A DNA stretch of 64,000 bases. Source: an uncultured Alphaproteobacteria bacterium. Lineage in GTDB: Bacteria > Pseudomonadota > Alphaproteobacteria > HIMB59 > GCA-002718135. The stretch lies in contig CACKSN010000002.1 of the NCBI GenBank assembly GCA_902602845.1, forward strand, positions 1 to 64,000. The letters are read 5' to 3'. The notes under the pieces are model-generated. The model saw only the letters and a list, made by a program, of their open reading frames with translations. It was not told the DNA's origin and made no database searches. Position 1 is the first letter of the stretch. Each line of letters starts with the position of its first letter. A program made the position numbers and the translations under genes. Positions 8,155 through 15,286 of the stretch are shown here, piece after piece.

Positions 8155-8675
8155 TTTACGGCTCTATAAGCAAAAATAAATTCTTCTTGAATTTTAGATT
8201 CAATTGCACCTTTTCGCCTTGATCGAACTAAATCGATTGCTTCTTGTTTAGGATAATTAAATTCTATAAGTAAAATAGCGGCGATAGTTCCCGCTCTTCC
8301 TTTTCCACCACGGCAATGTAAAACTATATTTTTTCCATCTATCAATTCGTTCTTTAATAAAACTTTTGTTGTTTCCCATTTATATTTAAAATCTTTATCT
8401 GGTGCTCCCATGTCGTAGATGGGTAAATGATACCAATGTAATTTATGTTCATAAATACTTTTGACAAAAAAAGTTTTATCACACAATTTTTCAAATTCAC
8501 TATCTTCAACAAAAGAAGTAATAGAACTACAATTGTTATTTTTAAATATATCTAATTCATTTGCTAAAATTTTTTCTTCAAATACGCCATTAGAATTAAG
8601 ACCTGGAAAAGAAGTTAATATAATTTTACCTGCAAATGACTTAGCGTCAATAAAATCATAATCACTAAATTGCAT
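8151..8675 (-). CDS. Dual-specificity-type protein phosphatase
   Basis: A 174-residue cysteine phosphatase with the active-site loop HCRGGKGRAGT: nucleophile Cys121 and Arg127 form the C-x5-R signature, and Asp88 or Asp93 (YDMGAPD) is a candidate general acid. The arrangement resembles the CDKN3/KAP-like group of dual-specificity phosphatases. Its ATG directly abuts the phnZ stop codon, so it is co-translated with the PhnZ-like oxygenase. Substrate unknown: it could dephosphorylate a protein, a nucleotide or a small phospho-compound of the phosphonate pathway. The link to phosphorus metabolism is by position only. Confidence 0.82.
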   Translation of the reverse strand: MQFSDYDFIDAKSFAGKIILTSFPGLNSNGVFEEKILANELDIFKNNNCSSITSFVEDSEFEKLCDKTFFVKSIYEHKLHWYHLPIYDMGAPDKDFKYKWETTKVLLKNELIDGKNIVLHCRGGKGRAGTIAAILLIEFNYPKQEAIDLVRSRRKGAIESKIQEEFIFAYRAVN

Positions 8676-9251
8676 TTACGCTTGTTTAGCTAAAAAAGAC
8701 TGTCTTGCTTCCTCTAAATAATGACGAAAGTGTTCAACATCGGGTGTTTTTTTATCAAGAATTTTTGCTAAATCATCAAATCTTCTTAACTCGACAGCTT
8801 CATCCATAAAAGGTTTGCTAATAAATTCCTCTGCCTCTTCTTTAGTAAACGGACCGCCTTGCACTTTTAAAGAAAGCTTCGATGCTTCGGATAGACTATC
8901 ATAATATCCATCTTCAACACTTGATAAATATCTTTTTGAGTCAACATGAGCTCTTATTGGTAAAATAACATTTTCACCAAAATATTTTTTTAAAAAATCT
9001 GCACCTAAATTTTCATGATGACCATCTTTACCTTCGTGGATTGGATCACCATCTTCATATATTAGATGTCCTATATCATGGAGTAAGGCTGCAGCAATTG
9101 TGGGGCCTGGTAATTTATGTTGTTCAGCCAGATCAGCACATTGAAGGGCGTGCTCAAGCTGTGTCACATCCTCATTACCGTATTGAATATCAGCGCCTTT
9201 TGTTTTCAAAAGATTTAAGAGATAATCTACGATATTTTCTTCCATTCTCAT
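8676..9251 (-). CDS. phnZ: PhnZ-like HD-domain diiron oxygenase of phosphonate catabolism
   Basis: PhnZ cleaves 2-amino-1-hydroxyethylphosphonate to glycine and phosphate with a mixed-valence diiron centre. This 191-residue protein has the HD-type ligand set: His34, His58-Asp59 (HDIGH), a His pair at 78 to 79, His102 and a late Asp near 160. From memory of the characterised enzyme, Tyr24, Glu27 and His62 (substrate contacts) fall at the same positions, and Lys106 and Arg157 sit where the phosphonate-binding Lys and Arg should be. It is divergent from phnW and shares a transcript with the phosphatase gene. The usual partner PhnY* (a 2-oxoglutarate dioxygenase that makes the hydroxylated substrate) is not in the window. 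A TmpB-like specificity is possible. Confidence 0.85.
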   Translation of the reverse strand: MRMEENIVDYLLNLLKTKGADIQYGNEDVTQLEHALQCADLAEQHKLPGPTIAAALLHDIGHLIYEDGDPIHEGKDGHHENLGADFLKKYFGENVILPIRAHVDSKRYLSSVEDGYYDSLSEASKLSLKVQGGPFTKEEAEEFISKPFMDEAVELRRFDDLAKILDKKTPDVEHFRHYLEEARQSFLAKQA

Positions 9252-9341
9252 TTATAATTAACTTATTAGAAAATAATTTCAATTCTAAGTTTAATACGAT
9301 TGATCAAATTTATAATAATATTTAAGAAGATAATAAGTTTA

Positions 9342-10439
9342 ATGGATAAAAAATTATTAACACCAGGTCCTCTAACGACTTCAATGTCTACAAAAGAAGC
9401 TATGCTTCATGATTGGGGTTCGAGAGATACAAAATTTATTGATCTTAATGCATCAATTAGAGATTCCCTTGTTAAATTAATAGATGGTGAAGATAAATAT
9501 CAATGTGTTCCAATGCAGGGAAGTGGAACTTTTGCTGTAGAGTCTATGGTAAGCTCTCTTACACCAAAAGATTCTAAAATTCTGATTCTCATAAACGGTG
9601 CCTACGGTCAAAGAATGAAAAAGATGTGCACTTATTTAGGTAGGGATTTTATTGAATATGAAGTTGCTGAACATGAAGTACATGACATAGACAAAATTGA
9701 AAAGCTAATTGATAGTAACGACTTAACACATGTCTTTGCTGTATATTGTGAAACAACATCGGGTATTTTAAATCCTATTGAAGATATTGCAAAATTAGTT
9801 GAAATGAAAAATTTATCTTTATTCATCGATGCAATGAGTGCCTTTGGTGCACTACCCTTAAGTTCTAAAATAATTACTTTTGATGCTGTTGCCGCTTCAT
9901 CAAACAAATGCTTGGAAGGTGTGCCAGGTGTTGGTTTTATTCTTGTTAAAAATGAGGTTATTCAAAATGCAAAAGGCAATAGTCACTCACTAAGTCTGGA
10001 CTTGTATGATCAATGGCAAGCGATGGAAAAAAATAAACAATGGCGATTTACACCACCAACACATGTATTAGCTGCATTTAATCAAGCTATTGAAGAACAT
10101 AAGCAACAAGGTGGTGTAGAGGGAAGAGGTAAAAGATATAAAAAAAATTGTGAAATTATATGCAATGGAATGAAAGAGTTAGGATTTAAGCAATTACTAC
10201 CTGATAATTTACAAGCACCAATCATTATTACTTTTAAACAACCTAATGATCCTAAATTTAACTTTGAGAAATTTTATAATGCTCTTAGTGAAAAAAATTT
10301 TTTAATTTATCCTGGAAAACTAACAGTAGCAGAAACATTTAGAATTGGGTGTATTGGTAATTTAGATGAACAAGATATGATGGATACAATAAAAGCTGTA
10401 AAAGAAGTCGTTACTGAATTAGGATTAACATTAAACTAA
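9342..10439 (+). CDS. phnW: 2-aminoethylphosphonate--pyruvate transaminase PhnW
   Basis: PhnW transfers the amino group of 2-aminoethylphosphonate to pyruvate, giving phosphonoacetaldehyde and alanine, in the cytoplasm with pyridoxal phosphate. The 365-residue sequence opens with LLTPGPLTTS, has the phosphate-anchoring QGSGTFAVE segment near residue 59, the cofactor Asp163 (FIDAMSAFG) and the Schiff-base Lys189 (SSNKCLEG). The ATG at 9342 is chosen over a TTG at 9300, because the family starts just before LLTPGP. It heads a plus-strand operon with two poorly understood genes and is divergent from phnZ. Its product can be oxidised by PhnY and hydrolysed by PhnA, both encoded at 16.7 to 19.4 kb. 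Confidence 0.95.
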   Translation: MDKKLLTPGPLTTSMSTKEAMLHDWGSRDTKFIDLNASIRDSLVKLIDGEDKYQCVPMQGSGTFAVESMVSSLTPKDSKILILINGAYGQRMKKMCTYLGRDFIEYEVAEHEVHDIDKIEKLIDSNDLTHVFAVYCETTSGILNPIEDIAKLVEMKNLSLFIDAMSAFGALPLSSKIITFDAVAASSNKCLEGVPGVGFILVKNEVIQNAKGNSHSLSLDLYDQWQAMEKNKQWRFTPPTHVLAAFNQAIEEHKQQGGVEGRGKRYKKNCEIICNGMKELGFKQLLPDNLQAPIIITFKQPNDPKFNFEKFYNALSEKNFLIYPGKLTVAETFRIGCIGNLDEQDMMDTIKAVKEVVTELGLTLN

Positions 10440-10446
10440 TACAAGA

Positions 10447-11079
10447 ATGACAAAAGAAATTGAAATACCTCTAGTAAAAGCAACAGATGAAAATCTTAAA
10501 GGGTATGGGTATTTAATCGATAGTTTTGAAAAAAGTGATATTGAAATTGTGACTTGGCCAAAACAAGGATGGCGAGAAATAGAAGAGGGAACAGGTAATG
10601 AAGGCGGAACTACCGAAGGCTCTTTTGATACTTGGTGGCAAGGAGGCATCCTATATGGACAAAATAATGCTGTGCAACATAAGAGTGATTACGAAGTAGA
10701 TGGGAAATATATACTTGGTTACGCCAATAATCCTGATCAAGAATTACGAAAAGAAAAATATTCAGATCCAACAAAAATATTTCTATGGCATGCAAATTAT
10801 CACCCTGATGGAGGTCAACTTTTTTTTCCTGAAGAAAATAAACCATTCATATGTCCTTTAGCCTTACCGACAGACGATATAGAGCCTGAACATTTCAAAG
10901 CATTTTATTGTGACGGATCGAAAGGTTTGTATATTCATCCAAATATTTGGCATGAAGGGGTATTTCCAGTTACAGAAAAACAATCTTTTCAAGGAAAACA
11001 AGGTAAAGTACATGCAAGGGTTAGCATCGACTTAAAAGAGGAATTTAATAAATATATTTATTTTAAAACTGCGATCTAA
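10447..11079 (+). CDS. Ureidoglycolate-lyase-like (AllA-fold) protein in the phnW operon
   Basis: A 210-residue cupin-like protein resembling ureidoglycolate lyase: the second half has GLYIHPNIWHEGVFPV (about residues 157 to 172) and GKVHARVSIDL near residue 185, comparable to the His-rich region and closing strands of AllA. AllA releases urea from ureidoglycolate, but no other allantoin gene is near. The gene begins 7 bases after phnW and is followed by a metallophosphoesterase, so a role on an aminoethylphosphonate derivative, such as C-N cleavage or a modified substrate, is a reasonable guess. The first 60 residues (rich in Gly/Glu around GTGNEGGTTEG) have no motif I can name. Function unknown. 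Confidence 0.65.
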   Translation: MTKEIEIPLVKATDENLKGYGYLIDSFEKSDIEIVTWPKQGWREIEEGTGNEGGTTEGSFDTWWQGGILYGQNNAVQHKSDYEVDGKYILGYANNPDQELRKEKYSDPTKIFLWHANYHPDGGQLFFPEENKPFICPLALPTDDIEPEHFKAFYCDGSKGLYIHPNIWHEGVFPVTEKQSFQGKQGKVHARVSIDLKEEFNKYIYFKTAI

Positions 11080-11101
11080 TCATAAATATATATATTAAAT
11101 A

Positions 11102-11890
11102 ATGAAAATTATTCACCTTTCAGACCCTCATATTTATACAGATAAAATTCATGGAATAGATCCTGTCAGTAAATTTAAAAAAGCACTAAGTCACATAAAA
11201 AATAATCATGGTGATGCAGATTTATTTGCAATCACTGGTGATATTACGGACTTAGGTGATAAAGATTCTTATCAATTATTTATAAAAATAATTGATGAAG
11301 CATACTTACCTAAGAATTTAAATCCTCAACTAATTATAGGTAATCATGATAACAGAGATGAGTTTAAAATAAACTTTCCTAATATTGAAACTGATCCAAA
11401 TGGATTTATTCAATACTTTAAGGATATAGATAATAAACGTCTAATTTTTATAGATACGAATCTGATTAATACTCACCAAGGACATTATTGTGAAAAAAGA
11501 CAGGAATGGTTAAATAATATTTTAAGTAAGACTAATACAGATACGTATATCTTTATGCATCATAATCCACTTGCATTAGTAAAAGAGGAGAGTGATGGAA
11601 TAGGATTACAACAAAAAGAAGAGTTTCAAAAAATTTTAATTGAAAATAATAAGATGATAAAACATATTTTTTTTGGTCATCAACATATTACAAGTTCTGG
11701 TTCTTATTGTGGTGTTACTTTTTCTTCCCCAAGAAGTACTTGGTCTCCTCTAATACCTAACTTTTCAAATGAATATCGTTTAGGAACAGCAAATACTGAT
11801 ACAAATTATAATGTTGCAATAATTAGATCTGACGCCCTAATTATTCATACAGAGGATTTTTTAAAAACAGAAGTTAATTGGTTTAAATAA
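11102..11890 (+). CDS. Calcineurin-like metallophosphoesterase (GpdQ/CpdA group)
   Basis: A 262-residue soluble phosphoesterase with the two-metal motifs LSDPHIY (D8, H10), GDITDLGD, GNHDNRDEF, FMHHNP and FFGHQHITSSG. The order and spacing match the GpdQ/CpdA group, which hydrolyses glycerophosphodiesters, cyclic nucleotides or phosphonate monoesters. The last motif reads Gly-His-Gln-His, an acceptable variant of Gly-His-x-His. It is the third gene of the phnW operon, 22 bases after the AllA-like gene, and converges on the methyltransferase-like gene with 3 bases between stops. In this setting it may free phosphonates from esters or diesters before PhnW acts; that is inference. It is distinct from PlcP at 4.2 kb. 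Confidence 0.82.
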   Translation: MKIIHLSDPHIYTDKIHGIDPVSKFKKALSHIKNNHGDADLFAITGDITDLGDKDSYQLFIKIIDEAYLPKNLNPQLIIGNHDNRDEFKINFPNIETDPNGFIQYFKDIDNKRLIFIDTNLINTHQGHYCEKRQEWLNNILSKTNTDTYIFMHHNPLALVKEESDGIGLQQKEEFQKILIENNKMIKHIFFGHQHITSSGSYCGVTFSSPRSTWSPLIPNFSNEYRLGTANTDTNYNVAIIRSDALIIHTEDFLKTEVNWFK

Positions 11891-11893
11891 AAA

Positions 11894-13000
11894 TTATTTT
11901 TTTTCGATTACAAAAATTTCGTTGTTAAAATAAAGTCCTTTATTTTTTTTAACTATTTTTTGAACTACTTTTTCATAGTTTTTAGTTTTTTCTATTTTCA
12001 TTACTTTGTCGTCATCCATTTGATTGACATATATAGATGCATTCCAAGCAGAAAAAACTAATGATGTCGCTATACCTCCACTGATTTCTGTTGGTAGAGC
12101 TCTCAATTTACATTTAATAATTCTTTTTTCTCCAAAAGATAAACTGCTTAATAAATCTTTATCTAAATTTTTCTTAAGATAAGAAATGATACTATTTCCA
12201 AGAGAAGGAAAGGGGTTCTCTTTTGGCCAAATTTTTCTAATTATTTCATTAGCAGGATCTTTTCCTGCTGCATGAATAGTTAATAATTTCCCTTTTGATT
12301 TTAATGCTCTAATCATTGGTTCGATGACGTATTTTGATTTCTTTTCTGCAGAAATTCTTGAGCGATAAGGCTGTGAAGCAATAATAAGATCAAATTTATT
12401 ATCTGATTTTTTTTTGGTAGGTATTAATTCATTAACATTAAATTCTTGATCTTCGCGGTAGATAACCATCACTGAAGGTTCTTTATAAGTATGGTTACCT
12501 GACTTTTTATTAATTTCTATATTCCATTTTTTTTCTAAAAATTCATTTTGTTTTCTTAATTGTTGGGCAAATTCAAGAGAAGTATCTCCTTTTAATTTAA
12601 CAATATTCCAATTAATTTTTTTCTGTTTAACTTCATTTTTTGATTTAAGGTTTGCGGCTTCCGCGTAGTGTAGATTTGAAATGACAAAAACAGTGTTCTT
12701 ATGTTCAACAAACCTGTCGGGTAATTTTTCTAAACCTAACCTTACATCTTCAATACTTATTTCTTTTGTGCAAATTAATAGAGGTACGTTAGGCCTAGCC
12801 TCGTGGCACTGACGCATAACATTCATAAGTAAGGAACCATCACCCATACCAGCATCAAATATTTTTATGCCAGGTTTTTGAGGTTTAATTTTATTTACGT
12901 GGGGGCGAATAGCATCGGCAATTTGATTTTTTTCATTTGTTGTTGTGACAAATAATAAGTATTTTTGTCTGTTATCATAAAACCTAAAATTTTTTTTCAT
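11894..13000 (-). CDS. Methyltransferase-like protein of the phosphonate operon
   Basis: A 368-residue protein with a class-I S-adenosylmethionine motif I (FDAGMGDGSLL, about residues 47 to 57) and a later motif-IV-like DLIIASQPYRSR near residue 205 followed by a helix and the strand GKLLTIHAAG. Between them lies a Lys-rich insertion of about 100 residues; the C-terminus is also Lys-rich. The substrate cannot be deduced. It is the last gene of a minus-strand operon (binding protein, MetE-like, alcohol dehydrogenase, this gene), starting 2 bases after the alcohol dehydrogenase stop. Co-occurrence with a MetE-like methyl-transfer enzyme may be meaningful. Confidence 0.6.
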   Translation of the reverse strand: MKKNFRFYDNRQKYLLFVTTTNEKNQIADAIRPHVNKIKPQKPGIKIFDAGMGDGSLLMNVMRQCHEARPNVPLLICTKEISIEDVRLGLEKLPDRFVEHKNTVFVISNLHYAEAANLKSKNEVKQKKINWNIVKLKGDTSLEFAQQLRKQNEFLEKKWNIEINKKSGNHTYKEPSVMVIYREDQEFNVNELIPTKKKSDNKFDLIIASQPYRSRISAEKKSKYVIEPMIRALKSKGKLLTIHAAGKDPANEIIRKIWPKENPFPSLGNSIISYLKKNLDKDLLSSLSFGEKRIIKCKLRALPTEISGGIATSLVFSAWNASIYVNQMDDDKVMKIEKTKNYEKVVQKIVKKNKGLYFNNEIFVIEKK

Positions 13001-13002
13001 TA

Positions 13003-14115
13003 CTAATAAAGTCCCATTGATTTAGCAGAAGAGATGAAGGCTTCTTTATTGCCAATAAAGTTTTTACCTCGTTCCCCTAAAAACGCATCATCTACTATAT
13101 TATTCCATTCTTGAACAGGAACTTTTATTTCATTTAAGTTAAGAGGAACCTCTAAAGAACGCATAAATTCACTCAAATGATTTGCAGCATTCTCTAGATT
13201 ATCGTTAAAAATTAATTTTAGTCTTTCCTCAGCTACACTGTCAATTCCAACCATACTTTTAGTAATCATGGGTAAAGTAAATGAACAAGCAATACCATGC
13301 TGAATACCGTAATTGAGTGTCACAGGGTATGATAGATTGTGCGCAATAGCAGTTTTCGTATTGGAAAACGCTAAGCCAGCATGAACGCAAGCACGTGCAA
13401 TATTTGATCGTAATTCAACATTTCTCAGATCTTTTGAAAGCAATGGTAAATTTTCTAATACCAGTTTTGATGCTTGTATTGCATGAGAAGCAGAAATTGG
13501 GTTCGCATTAATATTCCAAATACTTTCCATTGAATGGGATAGTGCATCTAAACCAGTTGAAATGGTCAAGCCTAAAGGCTTATCAACCATAATAGATGGA
13601 TCAATAATTGCTTTTTCTACATAAAGAGATTTATGCGCCAAAGATAATTTATTATTTTTTTCTTTATCCCATATTGTGGCCCAACACGTAAGCTCACTTG
13701 ATGTTCCAGAAGTTGTAGGTACCGCAATAATCTTGATTGGATTTTCAACTTTTGGACTTTTCTTATTTCGAACGAAACCTGTTAGATATTCTTGTTTATC
13801 TTTAAATGCGGCAATTGCTTTAGCTGTATCTGTAACAGATCCACCGCCTATAGCTAAAATATAATCTACCGTTTCATTGATTGAAGAAAATTTATTTTGT
13901 AACTCTAAAATATCCTTATAGTCTGGATTAGGCTGAACATCCGTCATAATAGATAAAGGTGGATTTGAAGATGAATTTAATTCATCGCTATATTTTTTAA
14001 AAATTTCTTCTGGATGAGTGATTATGATGTAGTTCTTATTTTTAAGAGCATCATGTACTTCTTTAAATCTATTTTCTCCAAAAATAATTTCGACTGGGTT
14101 AAAATAATTCCACAT
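13003..14115 (-). CDS. Iron-containing alcohol dehydrogenase, probably phosphonate-associated
   Basis: A group-III (iron) alcohol dehydrogenase of 370 residues. The N-terminal half has the NAD(P)-binding AIGGGSVTDTAKAIAA segment near residue 88 and PTTSGTSSE near residue 134. The metal-binding half has TGLDALSHSMES and IQHGIACSFTLP plus the AIAHNLSYP stretch, giving the Asp and three His ligands. The opening WNYFNPVEIIFG resembles the phosphonate-metabolism branch of the family, which includes phosphonoacetaldehyde reductases of the PhpC type. Here it could interconvert 2-hydroxyethylphosphonate and phosphonoacetaldehyde, feeding PhnY and PhnA. The family is clear; the substrate is inferred from operon context. 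Confidence 0.85.
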   Translation of the reverse strand: MWNYFNPVEIIFGENRFKEVHDALKNKNYIIITHPEEIFKKYSDELNSSSNPPLSIMTDVQPNPDYKDILELQNKFSSINETVDYILAIGGGSVTDTAKAIAAFKDKQEYLTGFVRNKKSPKVENPIKIIAVPTTSGTSSELTCWATIWDKEKNNKLSLAHKSLYVEKAIIDPSIMVDKPLGLTISTGLDALSHSMESIWNINANPISASHAIQASKLVLENLPLLSKDLRNVELRSNIARACVHAGLAFSNTKTAIAHNLSYPVTLNYGIQHGIACSFTLPMITKSMVGIDSVAEERLKLIFNDNLENAANHLSEFMRSLEVPLNLNEIKVPVQEWNNIVDDAFLGERGKNFIGNKEAFISSAKSMGLY

Positions 14116-14119
14116 TACT

Positions 14120-15199
14120 TTAAATTGATTTTGCCGCTTTAGTTAAAATTGTCATTTTCTCAATTGCTTGTTCTCGCGTAAAGAAACCTAAACCACAATC
14201 TGGTGCAGCTATTAAACGGTGTTCATCAATATGTTCTAGTGAATCTTTGATACGAACTCTTACTTCTTCAACAGACTCCATTCTACTTTTTGCAATATCA
14301 ATAAATCCAAAAATTACTTTTGTTTTAGTAAATTTTTCTAAAAGATTTAAATCATTATGCCTATGTGAATCTTCTAAAGATACTTCATCAATAGTTGAGT
14401 CATCTACAAGTGATGCAATTCTATCATAAGCATCTAGATCAGCCTTTTTATATCCTTCTGAATCTAATGAGTTAGGATAACCACAACAAATATGGCAAAC
14501 GCGTTGCACTTCTTTAGGTATACCATGCATCATTCTTTCTAAATTTTCCATACCGTAAGAATGGGCTTCATCAGGCTTTCTGGCAAATACTGGTTCATCA
14601 ATTTGAATATACTGACAACCTGCATCTACAAGTGCTTTAACTTCTTTATTCAGGGCTAATGCTAAATCAAAACCAAGTTTCTTCATGTCATCATAGTAAT
14701 TATTTGCAATTGAATCTGTAATTGTCATTGGTCCAGGTAGCGTAATTTTAACTGGGTTTTTTGTAAATTGTTGTGCACTCTTCCAGTCTAAATGCATACG
14801 TATTTCTTTACTTGAAATTGGTGCAACGATAGTTGGAAGGTCTGCTTCGAACGCACCTTGTCTTACTGACTTATGTGTAACTTCCTGAAAACTTACACCA
14901 TTTAAAAATCGACATTGATATAATACATAACTCTCGCGCCTAACTTCCCCATCTGTTGGAACATCAATACCCGCACTTACTTGATCAGTTATAACTTCTT
15001 TAATTGCTGCTAAAAATAATTTTTCAGCATCCGCACCTGCAGACTCTAATGCTTTTTCATATGCGCCAGGTGACCAATTTGATAATAATCCTTTTGATGC
15101 TTTTCTCTCTTCTTCTGATTTTGTACCTAAAAACCAATCTTGAATGGGTGTTTGTTTAGGTTTTGGATAAGCACCTATTGTAGTTGTTTTAAGAGGCAT
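14120..15199 (-). CDS. MetE-like (cobalamin-independent methionine synthase C-terminal family) protein
   Basis: A 359-residue single-domain relative of the catalytic half of MetE. It starts with TTTIGAYPK, has the LPGPMTITDS strand-loop near residue 154 and keeps the zinc site: His and Cys in VCHICCGYPN near residue 235, a candidate Glu in EVSLEDSH, and the last Cys in APDCGLGF near residue 334. Full-length MetE is about 750 residues; short relatives include methionine synthases with other methyl donors and epoxyalkane:coenzyme M transferase. All activate a thiol by zinc. Position between a phosphonate-linked binding protein and an iron alcohol dehydrogenase suggests it is not the housekeeping methionine synthase. 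Substrate unknown. Confidence 0.8.
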   Translation of the reverse strand: MPLKTTTIGAYPKPKQTPIQDWFLGTKSEEERKASKGLLSNWSPGAYEKALESAGADAEKLFLAAIKEVITDQVSAGIDVPTDGEVRRESYVLYQCRFLNGVSFQEVTHKSVRQGAFEADLPTIVAPISSKEIRMHLDWKSAQQFTKNPVKITLPGPMTITDSIANNYYDDMKKLGFDLALALNKEVKALVDAGCQYIQIDEPVFARKPDEAHSYGMENLERMMHGIPKEVQRVCHICCGYPNSLDSEGYKKADLDAYDRIASLVDDSTIDEVSLEDSHRHNDLNLLEKFTKTKVIFGFIDIAKSRMESVEEVRVRIKDSLEHIDEHRLIAAPDCGLGFFTREQAIEKMTILTKAAKSI

Positions 15200-15231
15200 C
15201 TATTTTTACTCCCATTTAAATTTAAAATAAA

Positions 15232-15256
15232 ACAGCGGCTTTTATAAAGCCGCTGT
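15232..15256 (-). terminator. Strong hairpin after the binding-protein gene (attenuator)
   Basis: ACAGCGGCTTT and AAAGCCGCTGT form an 11-base perfect stem with a 3-base loop, strikingly GC-rich for this genome, and the minus-strand transcript continues into TTTATTTT. It lies between the binding-protein stop (15287) and the MetE-like start (15199). Since the downstream genes have no obvious promoter in the remaining 30 bases, it probably acts as a partial terminator or as 3-prime protection of the binding-protein message. Confidence 0.8.
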
Positions 15257-15286
15257 AATAAAAAGTTAATAATAAATAATCTCAAA

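Noticed and set aside
9041..9325. 94-codon reading frame on the plus strand
   Set aside because: It lies opposite phnZ, whose motifs are unmistakable; the frame encodes no recognisable feature.
9252..9341. Search for a Pho box between phnZ and phnW
   Set aside because: No 11-base direct repeat of the kind found upstream of pstS is present on either strand; only AT-rich sequence is seen.
15200..15286. Possible SAM riboswitch before the MetE-like gene
   Set aside because: The gap holds only a simple terminator-type hairpin; no multi-stem structure or pseudoknot like SAM-II or SAM-V could be recognised.
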